Source of the DNA: Saprospiraceae bacterium
Lineage (GTDB): Bacteria; Bacteroidota; Bacteroidia; Chitinophagales; Saprospiraceae
Assembly: GCA_016719855.1 (NCBI GenBank)
Contig: JADJYH010000010.1
Span: 1-64,000, forward strand
Direction: 5' to 3'
Length of the DNA stretch: 64,000 bases
Position numbers and translations under genes: made by a program. The notes beneath the pieces are model-generated. The model was not told the DNA's origin and did not search any database. It saw nothing but the letters and a program-made list of their open reading frames with translations. Shown here in pieces: positions 16,510 through 26,725 of this stretch (positions are counted from its first letter, which is position 1; each line of letters opens with the position of its first letter).

Positions 16510-19077
16510 ATGAAGAAACAGATCAAGCGGGGTTTTATAGGATTGGGTGCGGCGGTGGTGCTGACGGTGGTGGCAGCGGTGGTTATCGCCGCATTTTTTC
16601 AGGAGGCCGTTGGCAAGAAAATCATCACCATCCTCAACCAACAGCTCAAGACGCAGGTGAAGGTGGGCAGTTTCGACCTTTCGCTGCTGCGCAATTTCCC
16701 GGATGCCACGGCCAGCCTCAAGGACGTGACGGTGATGGGCCTCAACAAAAAGCCATTGCTGGAAGCCCAAGAAATGGCCTTCAATTTCAGGCTGTTGAGC
16801 CTTTTTGAAAAACAGGTCAAAATACATTCCGTGGCCATCAACAACGGAGCATTGGATGTGTGGGTGGATGCGGCGGGGAAGTCAAATTACGATATTTTCA
16901 AATCCACCGATTCAGGCGAAGGTGAGTTCAACATTGCCCTCGAAAAAGCCACGCTTCAGCAAATCGGGCTTTCTTACCATGACCTCAAGCTGAAGCAGGA
17001 GGTACAGGCCCAGGTGGAAACGGCGGAGTTCTCTGGGCATTTTTCCAGCAAGCAGTTTGACCTAAAAAGCTCAGCCCGGCTCCTCTCCGATTACGTGGAA
17101 ATGGATGGTGTACGCTACCTGCCCAGCAAGCGGGCTGGGCTTGACGCCACTATTTTGGTTGACCTCGACAAAGGCAAATACCAGTTTGATGACGCCAGGG
17201 TTTTTGTCGAAGACAACGCATTCAACGTGAAGGGCTTTGTGCAATCGAAGAAAAACGCCTCCGAATTTGACCTCAGCGCCACTGCCGAAGATGCGAGCTT
17301 GGAATCGGTCATCGCCCTGCTGCCGGAGCAGTACCTGAGTGCGCTTGGCGATTTTTCGAGCAGCGGTCGGTTCAAGTTCACTTCGTTTGTGAAGGGAAAA
17401 CTCAGCGCCACGGAGCGCCCTGCCATCGAGTTTGAGTTTGGCCTCGACGATGGCAAGCTCTCCAGCCCCCGCCTCACCGAGCCGTTCAAGGACGTGTCGT
17501 TCGACGCCCGATTCACCAACGGCGAGGGGCGCAACAACCAGCAGTCCGTCTTTGAAATCAGCAATTTCAAGGGCTACCTCGACCGTCAGCTCATCACCCT
17601 CAGCCTTAAAATCGAAGACCTCGACAACCCCAGGGTAGACCTCAAAGCCGATGGTGTTTTGCCCATTGGCTATATGTACGGGCTGCTCGGAAACCCCGGC
17701 ATCAAGGGCGGCGACGGCAAAATCGAAATCCAAAACCTCTCGCTCAACGGCTTCTACAACGACATGGTGGACATCAACCGAATCATGTCCGTGGCCATGA
17801 CCGGCGACGTAATCCTTGACGACGCTGCGCTTGAAATCAATGGCGAGAGCATCATGTTCGACAGGGGAAAACTGCTGCTGCGTGACAACCAGCTAACGCT
17901 CGAAGACCTGAAAATGGACGGTGCCGGCAGCGACATCACCCTGCGTGGCGCTGTGCGGAACCTCCTGCCCGTGCTGCTCGCCGACTCGCTCAATACTGAA
18001 AACGCCGTGCTGGAATTCACCGCAGAACTGCGTTCGCCCATGATGGACGTTGCCCGGCTGGTGAAGCTCGGCGACGTGCCCGTGAAAGAGGGCGAAGTAC
18101 AAGAGGCCGTTTTCGATTCCATGAAAGTGGCAAAAAACGAGAACCGGGGACGCCTCACCGACTTGCTTAAAGGCACCTTCAACGCCAAAGTGGACGAGTT
18201 TACCTACAACAAAATCGAGGGTCGGGACTTCGACGGCACACTGGTCTTCGAGGACTCGAAAATGCGCATCGAGGGCGCTGCCAAGGGCATGGATGGCGCA
18301 TTTGACCTCGACGGAACGGTTTTCTTCGAAAAAGAACCCCGCCTTGAAGCCAAGCTCGACTGCCAGATGATTGACGTGAAAAAGTTTTTCGAGCAAACGA
18401 ACAACGTGGGGCAGACCGTCCTCAAGGCCGAAAACATTTCCGGCAGCATGAATTCTGTGATGCTCATCCACGCCTTCTGGGACTCCACGGGCGTTTTTTT
18501 GATGGACCAACTGCACGTCTGGGCGGGCGTGGGCATCCGCAAGGGCGAACTGAAAGGCTTCAAAATGCTGGACGAATTTGCGACCTACGCCAAAATCCAA
18601 GACCTGCGCAACGTGCGATTCGAGGACTTGCAAAACTGGCTGGAAGTGAAAAACAGCACGTTTTACATGCCTGCCATGTTCCTCCAAAACAACGCCATGA
18701 ACCTCACCATCGGCGGCGAACAGACCTTTGACGACAAGATTGACTACGGCATCAAGGTGAACGTGGGGCAGGTGCTGGCGAATAAATTCAAGAAAAACAA
18801 CCAAAACGTGGAGTCTATCCCCGCCAAAGAGAACGGCTTTTTCAACCTTTATTTCCACCTGAACGGCACGCTCGACGATTACAAGTACGCCACCAACAAG
18901 CGCAAGGTGAAGGACAAATTTGAGCGCAGCGAGACCCAAAAGCGGCTGATACGGGCGCAGTTGATAAAAGCCTTCGGTGCGCCGCTGAACATGGTGAAGG
19001 AGCCAAAAGGGTGGGAAGACAAAGGCGAAGCGGCACCTTCAAACGAGGAGGGGGATGAGTATATTCCGGGGTTTTGA
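16510..19077 (+). CDS. AsmA-like family protein
   Basis: 855 residues, uninterrupted. An N-terminal signal anchor (about residues 8-30, GAAVVLTVVAAVVIAAFF) is followed by the AsmA N-terminal pattern KKIITILNQQLKTQVKVGSFDLSLLRNFP and long repetitive beta-strand regions (DLDGTVFF, LRGAVRNLLP). Large AsmA/TamB-like proteins span the periplasm and are thought to carry phospholipids or aid outer-membrane protein assembly. It is the first gene after the tRNA cluster on the other strand. The C-terminus EDKGEAAPSNEEGDEY is acidic and low-complexity. Confidence 0.88.
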   Translation: MKKQIKRGFIGLGAAVVLTVVAAVVIAAFFQEAVGKKIITILNQQLKTQVKVGSFDLSLLRNFPDATASLKDVTVMGLNKKPLLEAQEMAFNFRLLSLFEKQVKIHSVAINNGALDVWVDAAGKSNYDIFKSTDSGEGEFNIALEKATLQQIGLSYHDLKLKQEVQAQVETAEFSGHFSSKQFDLKSSARLLSDYVEMDGVRYLPSKRAGLDATILVDLDKGKYQFDDARVFVEDNAFNVKGFVQSKKNASEFDLSATAEDASLESVIALLPEQYLSALGDFSSSGRFKFTSFVKGKLSATERPAIEFEFGLDDGKLSSPRLTEPFKDVSFDARFTNGEGRNNQQSVFEISNFKGYLDRQLITLSLKIEDLDNPRVDLKADGVLPIGYMYGLLGNPGIKGGDGKIEIQNLSLNGFYNDMVDINRIMSVAMTGDVILDDAALEINGESIMFDRGKLLLRDNQLTLEDLKMDGAGSDITLRGAVRNLLPVLLADSLNTENAVLEFTAELRSPMMDVARLVKLGDVPVKEGEVQEAVFDSMKVAKNENRGRLTDLLKGTFNAKVDEFTYNKIEGRDFDGTLVFEDSKMRIEGAAKGMDGAFDLDGTVFFEKEPRLEAKLDCQMIDVKKFFEQTNNVGQTVLKAENISGSMNSVMLIHAFWDSTGVFLMDQLHVWAGVGIRKGELKGFKMLDEFATYAKIQDLRNVRFEDLQNWLEVKNSTFYMPAMFLQNNAMNLTIGGEQTFDDKIDYGIKVNVGQVLANKFKKNNQNVESIPAKENGFFNLYFHLNGTLDDYKYATNKRKVKDKFERSETQKRLIRAQLIKAFGAPLNMVKEPKGWEDKGEAAPSNEEGDEYIPGF

Positions 19078-19102
19078 GGATTGAGTTTTGAAGATTTTGC
19101 GC

Positions 19103-19110
19103 TAACTTTG
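19103..19110 (+). promoter_or_regulatory. probable -7 box (TAACTTTG) of the RelE/ParE module
   Basis: TAACTTTG fits TAnnTTTG, with a TTG 19 bases upstream, and lies 17 bases before the antitoxin ATG. Confidence 0.5.
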
Positions 19111-19126
19111 GCTAAAATTCATTGCC

Positions 19127-19483
19127 ATGTCTGTTGAAAATGTCAAACTAAATATCATCGAAAAGCTCCTTCCTTTAAACAACTTGGAAGTGTTGCTAAA
19201 AATCCAGTCTTTATTGGGCAAAACCCTGCACGGCGGAGTCGTACCAGCCAATCCAGATGATTCACCCAAAGAACAAACCTTTGAAGAATGGAACCTACAG
19301 TTTGAAGATGATGAAAATACAAATCTTGAAGAATACTTGCCCGAACATGGTATGTCTCTCAGGCAGTTTCGCCAGTTGATTTGGGAGGGAGAACAAAGCG
19401 AAGCGATGACCTTCGAGGCTTTTTGGCAGACCAGCAATCCTGGCGGAAATAAGGCTTACTACCTAACCTCTCCTCAATTATGA
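19127..19483 (+). CDS. putative antitoxin partner of RelE/ParE toxin
   Basis: 118 residues. The N-terminus VKLNIIEKLLPLNNLEVLLKIQSL resembles the amphipathic helix found at the start of many Bacteroidota antitoxins of RelE-type pairs. The middle is acidic (EEWNLQFEDDENTNLEEYL), fitting toxin wrapping. No helix-turn-helix is evident. It overlaps the toxin gene by 4 bases (ATGA). The role is inferred mainly from the toxin neighbour. Confidence 0.6.
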   Translation: MSVENVKLNIIEKLLPLNNLEVLLKIQSLLGKTLHGGVVPANPDDSPKEQTFEEWNLQFEDDENTNLEEYLPEHGMSLRQFRQLIWEGEQSEAMTFEAFWQTSNPGGNKAYYLTSPQL

Positions 19484-19809
19484 ACACCCCACCACCTTTT
19501 TTTATCGCTGTTTCCTTTCAACATTCTTTGAAAGAAATTTACAACTATATCCTTCCAAATTCCGTGGATGCTGCTAACAACTTTGTGGATGGCATCAACA
19601 AAATTCTACCCGAAATCGCAAAATTTCCGTCGGCATACCCTTCGGAACGCAGGCTGCCAACCAAACGCAACCTGTATCGCTTTCGCAATTACAAGCGAAG
19701 CTACAAAATCATCTTCAAGGTGCTAAAGTCAAAAACTATTTTTGTCGCCATTACCTACGCTGGCAGGAGTGACGAGACATACCAGCAATTCAGGACAGCC
19801 AAATATTAA
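19480..19809 (+). CDS. type II toxin RelE/ParE family
   Basis: 109 residues. The fold pattern fits: AVSFQHSLKEIYNYI helix, LPEIAKFPSAYPSERRLPTKRNLYRF, then KIIFKVLKSKTIFVAITYAGR, the terminal strands with Arg/Tyr typical of RelE/ParE toxins. The start overlaps the antitoxin stop. It should act as a ribosome-dependent mRNase or gyrase inhibitor; which of the two cannot be told from sequence. Confidence 0.85.
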   Translation: MNTPPPFFIAVSFQHSLKEIYNYILPNSVDAANNFVDGINKILPEIAKFPSAYPSERRLPTKRNLYRFRNYKRSYKIIFKVLKSKTIFVAITYAGRSDETYQQFRTAKY

Positions 19810-19935
19810 TCCTACCACCACCACGCCCGGTGCCACCACCATCTCTACAAAATAAATCCAAAAATCACGCTCCATTGTGATTTTACTTGCGAATTCCACC
19901 TGAGCGCTCTATTTTTACCCAAAAATCACAACATA

Positions 19936-20148
19936 ATGTCATCCAGCACCATCGGCGAATCCATCAAGCAGCGGAGAAAAGAGCTGAAAATCACGCAGCC
20001 GCACTTGGCCGAACTGGCAGGCGTGAGCACCAACACCCTGTACAAACTGGAGCGGGGACAGGGCAACCCCTCGCTGGAAGTGTTGAACAAACTGGCGGAG
20101 GTGCTGGGACTGGAACTGAAACTGGAAGTGAAGCAACTGCACCAATAA
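19936..20148 (+). CDS. hipB: HipB-like HTH antitoxin/repressor
   Basis: 70 residues, a bare Xre-type helix-turn-helix (ESIKQRRKELKITQPHLAELAGVS..., with LERGQGNPSLEVLNKLAEVLG). First gene of a three-gene HipB/HipA-N/HipA-C set, 21 bases before the next ORF. It is expected to bind the operon promoter and cooperate with the downstream proteins. Confidence 0.85.
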   Translation: MSSSTIGESIKQRRKELKITQPHLAELAGVSTNTLYKLERGQGNPSLEVLNKLAEVLGLELKLEVKQLHQ

Positions 20149-20169
20149 ACCACCAAAAAAGCTATAAAA

Positions 20170-20499
20170 ATGAGGTCAATGGAAATATACCGAAATGGAA
20201 ACTTGGCCGGGGTGCTGACCGAAGAAAGCCGCCAAAGCTTCGTCTTCCGCTACGAAGACGCTTACCTGAGCGACAGCAGCAAGGCGGCCATCAGCCTGAC
20301 GCTCCCCAAATCGCAGCGGGCCTACCAAAGTGAGCGCCTGTTCCCGTTTTTCGCCAATATGTTGAGCGAGGGCGTGAACAGGGCATTGCAATGCAGGCAA
20401 TGGAAGCTGGACGAGTCCGACGATTTCGGGCTGCTGCTGGCCACGGCGCAGCACGACACCATTGGCGCCATCACCGTAAAACCCGTTCCCGCCGCATGA
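20170..20499 (+). CDS. HipS-like protein (HipA N-terminal domain as a separate gene)
   Basis: 109 residues matching only the N-subdomain 1 of HipA (MEIYRNGNLAGVLTEESRQS, YLSDSSKAAISLTLP, LFPFFANMLSEGV). In one-gene HipA toxins this is fused to the kinase; here it is a separate gene whose stop overlaps the kinase start by 4 bases (ATGA). In HipBST systems the stand-alone HipS is the antitoxin. The start could be ATG 20170 or 20179. Confidence 0.8.
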   Translation: MRSMEIYRNGNLAGVLTEESRQSFVFRYEDAYLSDSSKAAISLTLPKSQRAYQSERLFPFFANMLSEGVNRALQCRQWKLDESDDFGLLLATAQHDTIGAITVKPVPAA

Positions 20500-21501
20500 A
20501 CCTCGACGAACTAAAATACTGCCCCGGCACATTGGCCGAAGGGTTTTCCACCTACAGCCCCGGCTGCCTGCGCAACATGTTTGGCGGCAAAAAAGTGAGC
20601 CATGTGCTGCCCTACCTGCCGCCACAGCAAAGCGAGGAAGTGTCTGCACAGTTCATGGAAAACCGCAAGCGCATTTCCATTTCCGGCGTACAGGAAAAAC
20701 TGAGCCTCGTGCTTGAAAAAAACCTGCTCCGGCTCACCAACGAAGGCGAACAGGGCAGTTTTATCCTCAAGCCAATCCCACGTGACTTGAAAAAAGTGGA
20801 CCAAGTGCCCGCCAACGAGCACCTCACGATGCAAGTAGCAAGACAGGTTTATGGCATCCAGACCGCCGAAAACGCCATGATATTTTTCAAGGACGGTTCG
20901 CCAGCGTACATCACCAAGCGCTTCGATGTAAGGGAAAACGGCGGGAAATGGGGCGCAGAAGATTTCGCAAGTTTGGCAGGCAAGACGAGGGACAATGCAG
21001 GTGCCAATTTCAAATACAACTACAGCTATGAGGAAATTGGGGGGTTGATAAAACAGTACGTCCCGGCGTGGCGAGTAGAAATTGAGAAGTATTTTTCGCT
21101 GGTGGTGTTCAATTTTTTTGTTCTCCAACGGCGATGCGCACCTGAAGAATTTCTCCTTGCTGGAATCGTCAAAAGGCGATTACCTGCTCAGTCCTGCCTA
21201 TGATTTGGTCAACACGAGGCTGCATGTGGACGACACCGATTTTGCCTTGGACAAGGGCTTGTTTGCCGATGGGTACAGGAGTCCGGCCTACCAAAAAAGC
21301 GGGCATCCCTCCAAAGCCGATTTCATGGAATTTGCCGGAAGAATAGGCGTCGCCGAAAGAAGGGCAGAAAAATTGCTAGCCCCATTTTTTGAAAAACAGG
21401 GCATGGTGGAAACCTTGACCAACCGTTCCTTTTTAGGTGAAGCGAGCAAAAGAGGGTACTTGTTGATGTACAATTCCAAGCGAAATTACTTGGCTGGGTA
21501 A
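20496..21501 (+). CDS. HipT/HipA-type serine/threonine kinase toxin, frameshifted
   Basis: About 335 residues. N-terminal lobe with RISISGVQEKLSLVL (the Gly-rich/phosphorylatable loop region) and SFILKPIP (ATP-binding Lys). The catalytic motif NGDAHLKNFSL and metal motif SPAYDLVNT are present but sit in a shifted frame, because of one extra T in the T7 run at 21113-21119. Kinases of this family phosphorylate aminoacyl-tRNA synthetases (GltX, TrpS) and cause dormancy. If the T7 is real the toxin is off; if a read error it is intact. Confidence 0.85.
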
Positions 21502-21526
21502 ATTTGGAAACTGACAAGATTCAGCG

Positions 21527-23926
21527 CTACCGCACCACCAAAATACTTCCCGTCACTTCCACTACCCGCCCTGGAGCAACCTCCACCTCGGCCAAAAAAG
21601 TATAAACGGCTGACCCCACTTTGGCAGCTTGGTGGATACCATCCCAGCCACCCTCCGGTGAGTTGGTGAAGAAGTTACTTCTTTCAAAAACCTGCCCCCC
21701 CCAACGGTCAAAAATCACCAGCTTGTGCACCGGCGAGGGCAGCTCGGTGTAAAGCACGAAGCGGTCGTTGCCCACCGTGGAGGCCGGGTAGATGACGTTG
21801 GGCGCATACACGGGCGGTTCCACGGAGAGCAGCAAACTGTCCGTGCCAGGGCAGCCACCTTCGTCGAATACGGTCAGTGTTACCCACATGCTTTCCTGTG
21901 GGTGAATCCAATACAGCAGGCAGTCGGGGCAGCCCGTGGAGTCGGGTGGTTCCCAAGTGGTGGCAGTGATGGGGTTGGTGGTGAAGCCCTGCAATATCAC
22001 CTCGTCGCCGGGACGGAGGGGCTTGGGCAGCTTCATCGCCACGAGGTGTACGTACACGCTGTCCGGTTGGTCCAGGGTGAAATGCACGGGCTGGTTGTAG
22101 CAGCCGGAGGCATCCTGAACGATGAGCTTGTAGTCTCCGCCCGTCACGTTTTCAATCACGGGGTCGGCGGAGGTATGCTGGCCGTGGTCAATGGAATACA
22201 AGTAGGGTGGCGTGCCCCCGTTGGGCAGGCCGAAGGAAATCTGGCCGTCCGGGAAGTCGTAGCAGGATGGTTCGACGAAGGAAAAATCGAATTGCGGAGC
22301 GGTCAACGGCACCTCCAGCGAGTCGGCCACAAGGGCGGTGTTGCGGCAGCCGCCGAGGTAAGCCACCGCCTTGTACTCACCAGGGGCCAGTACGATGAAG
22401 GTCGTGTCGATGCCTTCTTGCATCAACGTGTCGTCGTACACCCATTTTATTTTGTCAAAAAAACCGTGTGCCGTGAGGGTGTCCGGGCAGATGCCGTCGC
22501 CTTGGAGCGTGAGCTGCACTTCGGGGCTGACGTAATCGTAGCCGGTGAGCAAACTGGCATAGCTGGCATACTCCCGCCGCCCGATGACCGAGGCATAGAC
22601 CGCACCCGTTGAGGTGATTTGCATCGAATTGATGGCCTCCACATGGCTGAATGCGCTTTTCACTTTGTAAGTGACAAAGTCTTCGTTGCCGGACACATCA
22701 ATCGGCGGCCCGAGGTCAATTGGCTCGCCATCAAACTGAACATTGACGGGCGTATTGCGGAGCGCCACCACCTGCAACGAGCCATCGAAGCGCTGCGGGC
22801 CGATGCGGTTGGGCAGGTAGATATTGTCAATCCGGTGCGGGATGCCGCAACTCAGCGGCGGGATGAACATCAGCGAGACGGTGTTCAGGCTGGTTTTTCC
22901 GGTGGCGTAGCCGCCCGTCATTTGGTAGGCAAACGCAGGCTCGGTGGTACGCACGAAAATGTTTCCCGAAGCGACGTAAAATGAAGCCGGAATCGAAAAA
23001 AACTCACCCGCATCGAGCGTGACCAAGGCAGTGTCCGCCCCATTTACCCAAACTTGCGTACCATCATAATGGGCAACGATGATGGGGTGCTCCAGTGAGG
23101 TCGGGCCGTCTCCTTTGCAAAAAATGTACTCCTTGCCCACCCGTTCGAGTGGCAAAATCTGGTCCACGCCGATGTCGTTGGCGGCGTAAACGACTGGGGC
23201 GCCGAGCCAGCCGCCGCAGGTCACGGCGATGGGTTTGGTGGCCTCCAGCAACGCTCCAACGAAGCCGTTTTTAGGAAAATCATCGAGGATGCCCGGTATC
23301 TTGTGTACCAGCACCACCGACTAGCCCCGTTGGAGTTGCATGGTCAGCGGTGCGAGAATAATGCCGCCGCCGATGAAGATTGTGTTGGGCAGGTAGTCAG
23401 AGAAATGGATGGTTGTGCCATCCTCGGTGGCCATTATGCCGACCATGTTGTAGCGTTGCCCCGTCTTATCGTAGCCCTGCACCACTGTGCCGATGCGGAA
23501 AGTTTTACCGAGCGCCGCCTGTCCTTTATAGGTCAAAAAACAGGCATCGCCACCGCCATCGGTGAGCAGCCGGAAGGAGGCGTTGAACTTTTTCGGGCCG
23601 TGGATGACGAGGCCGGAATTTGGCAAAACCTGGTGCAGTTGGTTGTCCGCTTTCAGCAATTGGCTGTACGTGTCACTGAGTTCGTAAATGAACGGCTCCG
23701 TGCTGCTGACCATTGCAGTCGTCACCTGATGCCCAGAACCGTCCTCGATGACGATGGGGAAAGGCGTCGTTTCTGGTGTATAAACGTAAATGTACTGGAC
23801 GCCCATCGTGCTGCTGGGAAACATCGGCGGCAGCCAGTGGATGGTGTCCAACTGGGCGAACAATGCCGAGCCAACCGTGCAGCAAAGCAGCAGGCAGGAC
23901 ATTAGCAGTGACCGTGAGTTCAGCAT
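21527..23926 (-). CDS. secreted IgGFc-binding-like protein with T9SS type B sorting domain, in-frame stop
   Basis: About 799 residues. Signal peptide LLMSCLLLCCTVGSALFA, then a repeated IgGFc-binding N-terminal-like beta region (NMVGIMATEDGTTIHF, GVDQILPLERVGKEYIFC). A SprB-like segment (CYDFPDGQISFGLPNGGTPP) follows, and the last ~85 residues are a gliding-motility-associated / T9SS type B sorting domain (KLVIFDRWGGQVFERSNF). A TAG at 23321-23323 interrupts the same frame after residue 201 without any frame change; sequence on both sides belongs to one domain. It is either a point mutation or a base error. Predicted to be exported and anchored on the surface. Confidence 0.8.
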
Positions 23927-24085
23927 TTTCGACAGTTTGATGTTGGCTTCAGCAGCATTTGCGAAAGGAATTCAAAAGTAGGACTTAAAACGGAAAATGC
24001 CCAAAGCTGCTTTTTTGTGTGGAGTGAAATGGGCTGGTCTGGCGGCTGGAAGTCATTTTTGGGTAAACGGGATTTTGGTAAAAAT

Positions 24086-26080
24086 TCATGCTCCCAGTTC
24101 CCGCCACCCCTTCCTCACCACCTCCAAGTCTCGCCCGATTTCATAATCCTTTGCGTAAAAAAAGTCGAGCCGCCGGGAAGTGGCTTCGTCAATTTGACTG
24201 CCAGGAAAAGCATGGTAAGGACTCAATACACTTGGTTTTACCTTCGGCAAGGCCGAATTGGTAGCTCCTGACTGCCCACTGCCCACTGCCGACTGCCCAC
24301 TCGAATAGCCCACCCAAGATTTTTTACCTGCAAAAACCAGGACTAAATTTTTCAAAAATCCGCCCGGTTTTTTCAACAAAAATAAAAATGGAATGGCCAG
24401 CAGCAAAAAGCCAACAGCCAATAGCAAATCCAGCAACCGCTTGCTGCGCCGAGCCGTCGGACTGGCGATGCGATAGCGGATGTCGGTGGTGTAAAGCTCG
24501 CCCGCCGAGTCCTTCGAGCTGCTGCCGATGATGGTTTGGCCGCCCTCCGGCACGGTGCGGTACTCGATGCGGGGGCCGAGACGCTCCATCCAGTGCATGG
24601 CATCGGCGGCGCTTACGTCCCGCAGGCAGAAGATGATTTCGTCAAGGTGGTAGAGGGCGGCAATTTCGTTGAGGTGGCTAATGCTGCCCAGTGAATTGTT
24701 GATTGTCGGTTGTTGATTTTTGATTTTTGATGGCGAGACCGTGCCGATGAGGTTTTTCTCCACCCCGATTTTCGCCAGCAACCGCTGCACCCGTTCGCTT
24801 TCTGCCTCCGACCCAACGATGGCGAGGTTCGCCGGGCGGGAGCGCCCCACGCTGAGGTTGCCCGTTTTGAAAAAATGGAAGAAGAAGCGCAGCGCCGTCA
24901 GTGCCAACAGCGACCAGGCCGTGCCGAGCAGGATGACCGCTCTCGATGGCCGCAGGTCTTGCGGCAGAAAGCCATACACCGCAGAGATGACGACCGTGCC
25001 GAACAGCAACCCTCGGGTCAGGCGGCGCAGGTTGAACGGCTCGTCGTAGCCGCCGCTGAACCACAGCGCCGCTAGCCAGACGAGTGTGTAAAACGGCGCA
25101 TTGAACTGCATGAAACTGTGCTTGAACCAGTAGGGGTCGTGGTAAAAATAGTTGGCCCAAAAGACCTTGCACAGCCAGATGCCGCCGAACATCAGCACGG
25201 CGTCAAGGATGGGGAGGTGGCTTTTTTTGAAAAAATTGCCGAGCAGCGTCATGCCCGCCCGCAGCCAGATGGCCCCGTAAATCATGGCGATGAACAGCGT
25301 CGCCTGTCGCCCGTGAAAGTGCTTCCGGGCGAAGATTATCATGGCTTGGTAAAACGTGCGGACGTAGTTGAGGCTGCCCTTTTTGGTGCTTTCGCCCTTG
25401 TAGTGGATGATGGTGGTATCGGCGAAATAGTAGTTTTTGTAGCCCGCCTGCACGATGCGGTAGCTCAGGTCAATGTCCTCGCCGTACATGAAAAACGCCT
25501 CGTCGAGCAGGCCGATTTTGTCCAGCACCGAGCGGCGCAGCAGCATGAAGGCCCCGGCCAGCACGTCCACTTCGTGGGTCTCGTTTTTGTCCAAGTAGCC
25601 CAAGTGGTAGCGCCCGAAGGTTTTTGATTTTGGGAAAATGGCCGCCAGCCCAAACGTCTTGCAGAAGGCCACCCACGGCGAGGGAAAGCCCCGCTTGCTC
25701 TCAGGCAGGAACTGGCCGCTGCCGTCCACCATCTTCACGCCCAGCCCACCCGCCTCGGGGTGCGCTTCCATGAAGGCGACGCACTTGGTCAGCGTGTCCT
25801 CCCTAACCACGGTGTCGGGGTTCAAAAGCAGTACGTACTTGCCTATGGAAGCATGGATAGCTTGGTTATTGGCTACCGCAAACCCCGTGTTTTGGGGGTT
25901 GGCGATGAGTTTTACTTCGGGGAAATGGGTGCGTACCATCTGCACGGAGTCGTCGGAGGAGGCGTTGTCCACGACCCAGACGTCGCCAAAATCCCCGTTG
26001 GGATTGGCTTTTCGCACACTCAGGAGGCACTGCTCCAGGAAGTGTCGGACGTTGTAGTTGACGATGATGGTGGTTAGCAT
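24086..26080 (-). CDS. GT2 glycosyltransferase with membrane and degenerate sugar-transferase-like C-terminal regions
   Basis: 664 residues. The N-terminal GT-A domain (LTTIIVNYNVRHFLEQCL; VVDNASSDDS; LLNPDTVV; MYGEDIDLSYR) is typical of rhamnosyltransferase-like GT2 enzymes. A block of membrane segments follows (about 270-400), then a Rossmann-like region (LAIVGSEAESERVQ) and a C-terminus resembling polyprenyl sugar transferases (SKRLLDLLLAVGFLLLAIP, KKSWVGY, FYAKDYEIGRDLEVV) but lacking most of the catalytic core. Two simple-sequence tracts lie in frame in the C-terminal half. Likely acts in surface polysaccharide synthesis at the inner membrane. Starts 3 bases after the HNH gene stop. Confidence 0.85.
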   Translation of the reverse strand: MLTTIIVNYNVRHFLEQCLLSVRKANPNGDFGDVWVVDNASSDDSVQMVRTHFPEVKLIANPQNTGFAVANNQAIHASIGKYVLLLNPDTVVREDTLTKCVAFMEAHPEAGGLGVKMVDGSGQFLPESKRGFPSPWVAFCKTFGLAAIFPKSKTFGRYHLGYLDKNETHEVDVLAGAFMLLRRSVLDKIGLLDEAFFMYGEDIDLSYRIVQAGYKNYYFADTTIIHYKGESTKKGSLNYVRTFYQAMIIFARKHFHGRQATLFIAMIYGAIWLRAGMTLLGNFFKKSHLPILDAVLMFGGIWLCKVFWANYFYHDPYWFKHSFMQFNAPFYTLVWLAALWFSGGYDEPFNLRRLTRGLLFGTVVISAVYGFLPQDLRPSRAVILLGTAWSLLALTALRFFFHFFKTGNLSVGRSRPANLAIVGSEAESERVQRLLAKIGVEKNLIGTVSPSKIKNQQPTINNSLGSISHLNEIAALYHLDEIIFCLRDVSAADAMHWMERLGPRIEYRTVPEGGQTIIGSSSKDSAGELYTTDIRYRIASPTARRSKRLLDLLLAVGFLLLAIPFLFLLKKPGGFLKNLVLVFAGKKSWVGYSSGQSAVGSGQSGATNSALPKVKPSVLSPYHAFPGSQIDEATSRRLDFFYAKDYEIGRDLEVVRKGWRELGA
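24269..24300. repeat. in-frame GGCAGT-type tandem tract in the GT2 gene
   Basis: TGACTGCCCAC units encode SGQSAVGSGQSG between the conserved KKSWVGY and ALPKVKP segments of the protein. The same word family forms the hairpin inside the M4 protease gene at 40205-40291. Confidence 0.7.
24691..24731. repeat. in-frame TTGATTTTTGATT tandem tract in the GT2 gene
   Basis: Repeats of TTGATTTTTGA/TTGATTGT encode the low-complexity stretch SKIKNQQPTINNSLG within the Rossmann-like region. Confidence 0.6.
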
Positions 26081-26083
26081 GGA

Positions 26084-26723
26084 TTAGGGGAGGCGGGCGA
26101 TTTTCTTGTGAATATAGGCGATGGCGACTTGGCAAAATGGCTCGAACTCACCGCTTTTTAGTGCCTGCCACTCCTTGAGCATGGTGGTCAATTCCGCTTT
26201 TTTTGGCTTGGAATCGGGATTGTTTTTGGCAGTTTTTGGTATGGTATCTTTAATTCTGTCCAACAATCTTGCACGCTCATCTACGAGGTGTTGCCTGTTC
26301 AATCCCAGTATGTTTTTAAGTTCGGTTTCAATGCTGGCGTCGTCTGAGTAAACATTACCGCCGGGGTCGAATTTTACCAATTGTTCACAAGTAGGTTTTA
26401 GCGGTGAAATGACTATGGCCGCTTTTTTCAACGTATCGCAATGCTGCCCCCAACTTGCCTTCATTGCCCTTGCAAACAGCGAGCAGGTTCATGTAGTCTT
26501 TTTCGTTGTCTTTTTTCCGAGGTGCCCAATGTTCGATTTTGGTTGATTTTCCAGTATTTTTTATTCGCTGCATACAGTAGGCACAAATGAAGCCCTGCTC
26601 TTTTCAGCAATGATTCCTGAGTTGTTCCTTCGGCAAATCGTCAAAAGTAGAGCCGGGTGTGGCTCTTTTTTCCTTTACTGGTTTAGGTTCGTTAGACGCT
26701 TTTTTGCCGCTGATGTGCTTCAT
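26084..26723 (-). CDS. PtuB/TIGR02646-like HNH nuclease, frameshifted
   Basis: About 213 residues once two frame changes are bridged. The N-terminus MKHISGKKASNEPKPVKE leads to the zinc/HNH motif region (ICAYCMQRI, KIEHWAPR, NLLAVCKGNEG, HCDTLKK), the signature of the family found with AAA ATPases in Septu and some retron systems. The rest (SPLKPTCEQLVKFDPGGNVYS, ETELKNILGLN) also fits. A T is missing near 26612 (giving a false TGA before KEQGF) and another change lies near 26455. It begins 2 bases after the ATPase fragment. The nuclease may be intact in the organism. Confidence 0.75.
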
Positions 26724-26725
26724 AG

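Noticed and set aside
17893..18939. Minus-strand open frame opposite the AsmA-like gene
   Set aside because: Shadow of an intact 855-residue gene; composition (His/Val/Phe-rich) is not protein-like.
21725..22612. Plus-strand open frame opposite the T9SS type B protein
   Set aside because: Antisense of a gene with a sorting domain; no motif or start context.
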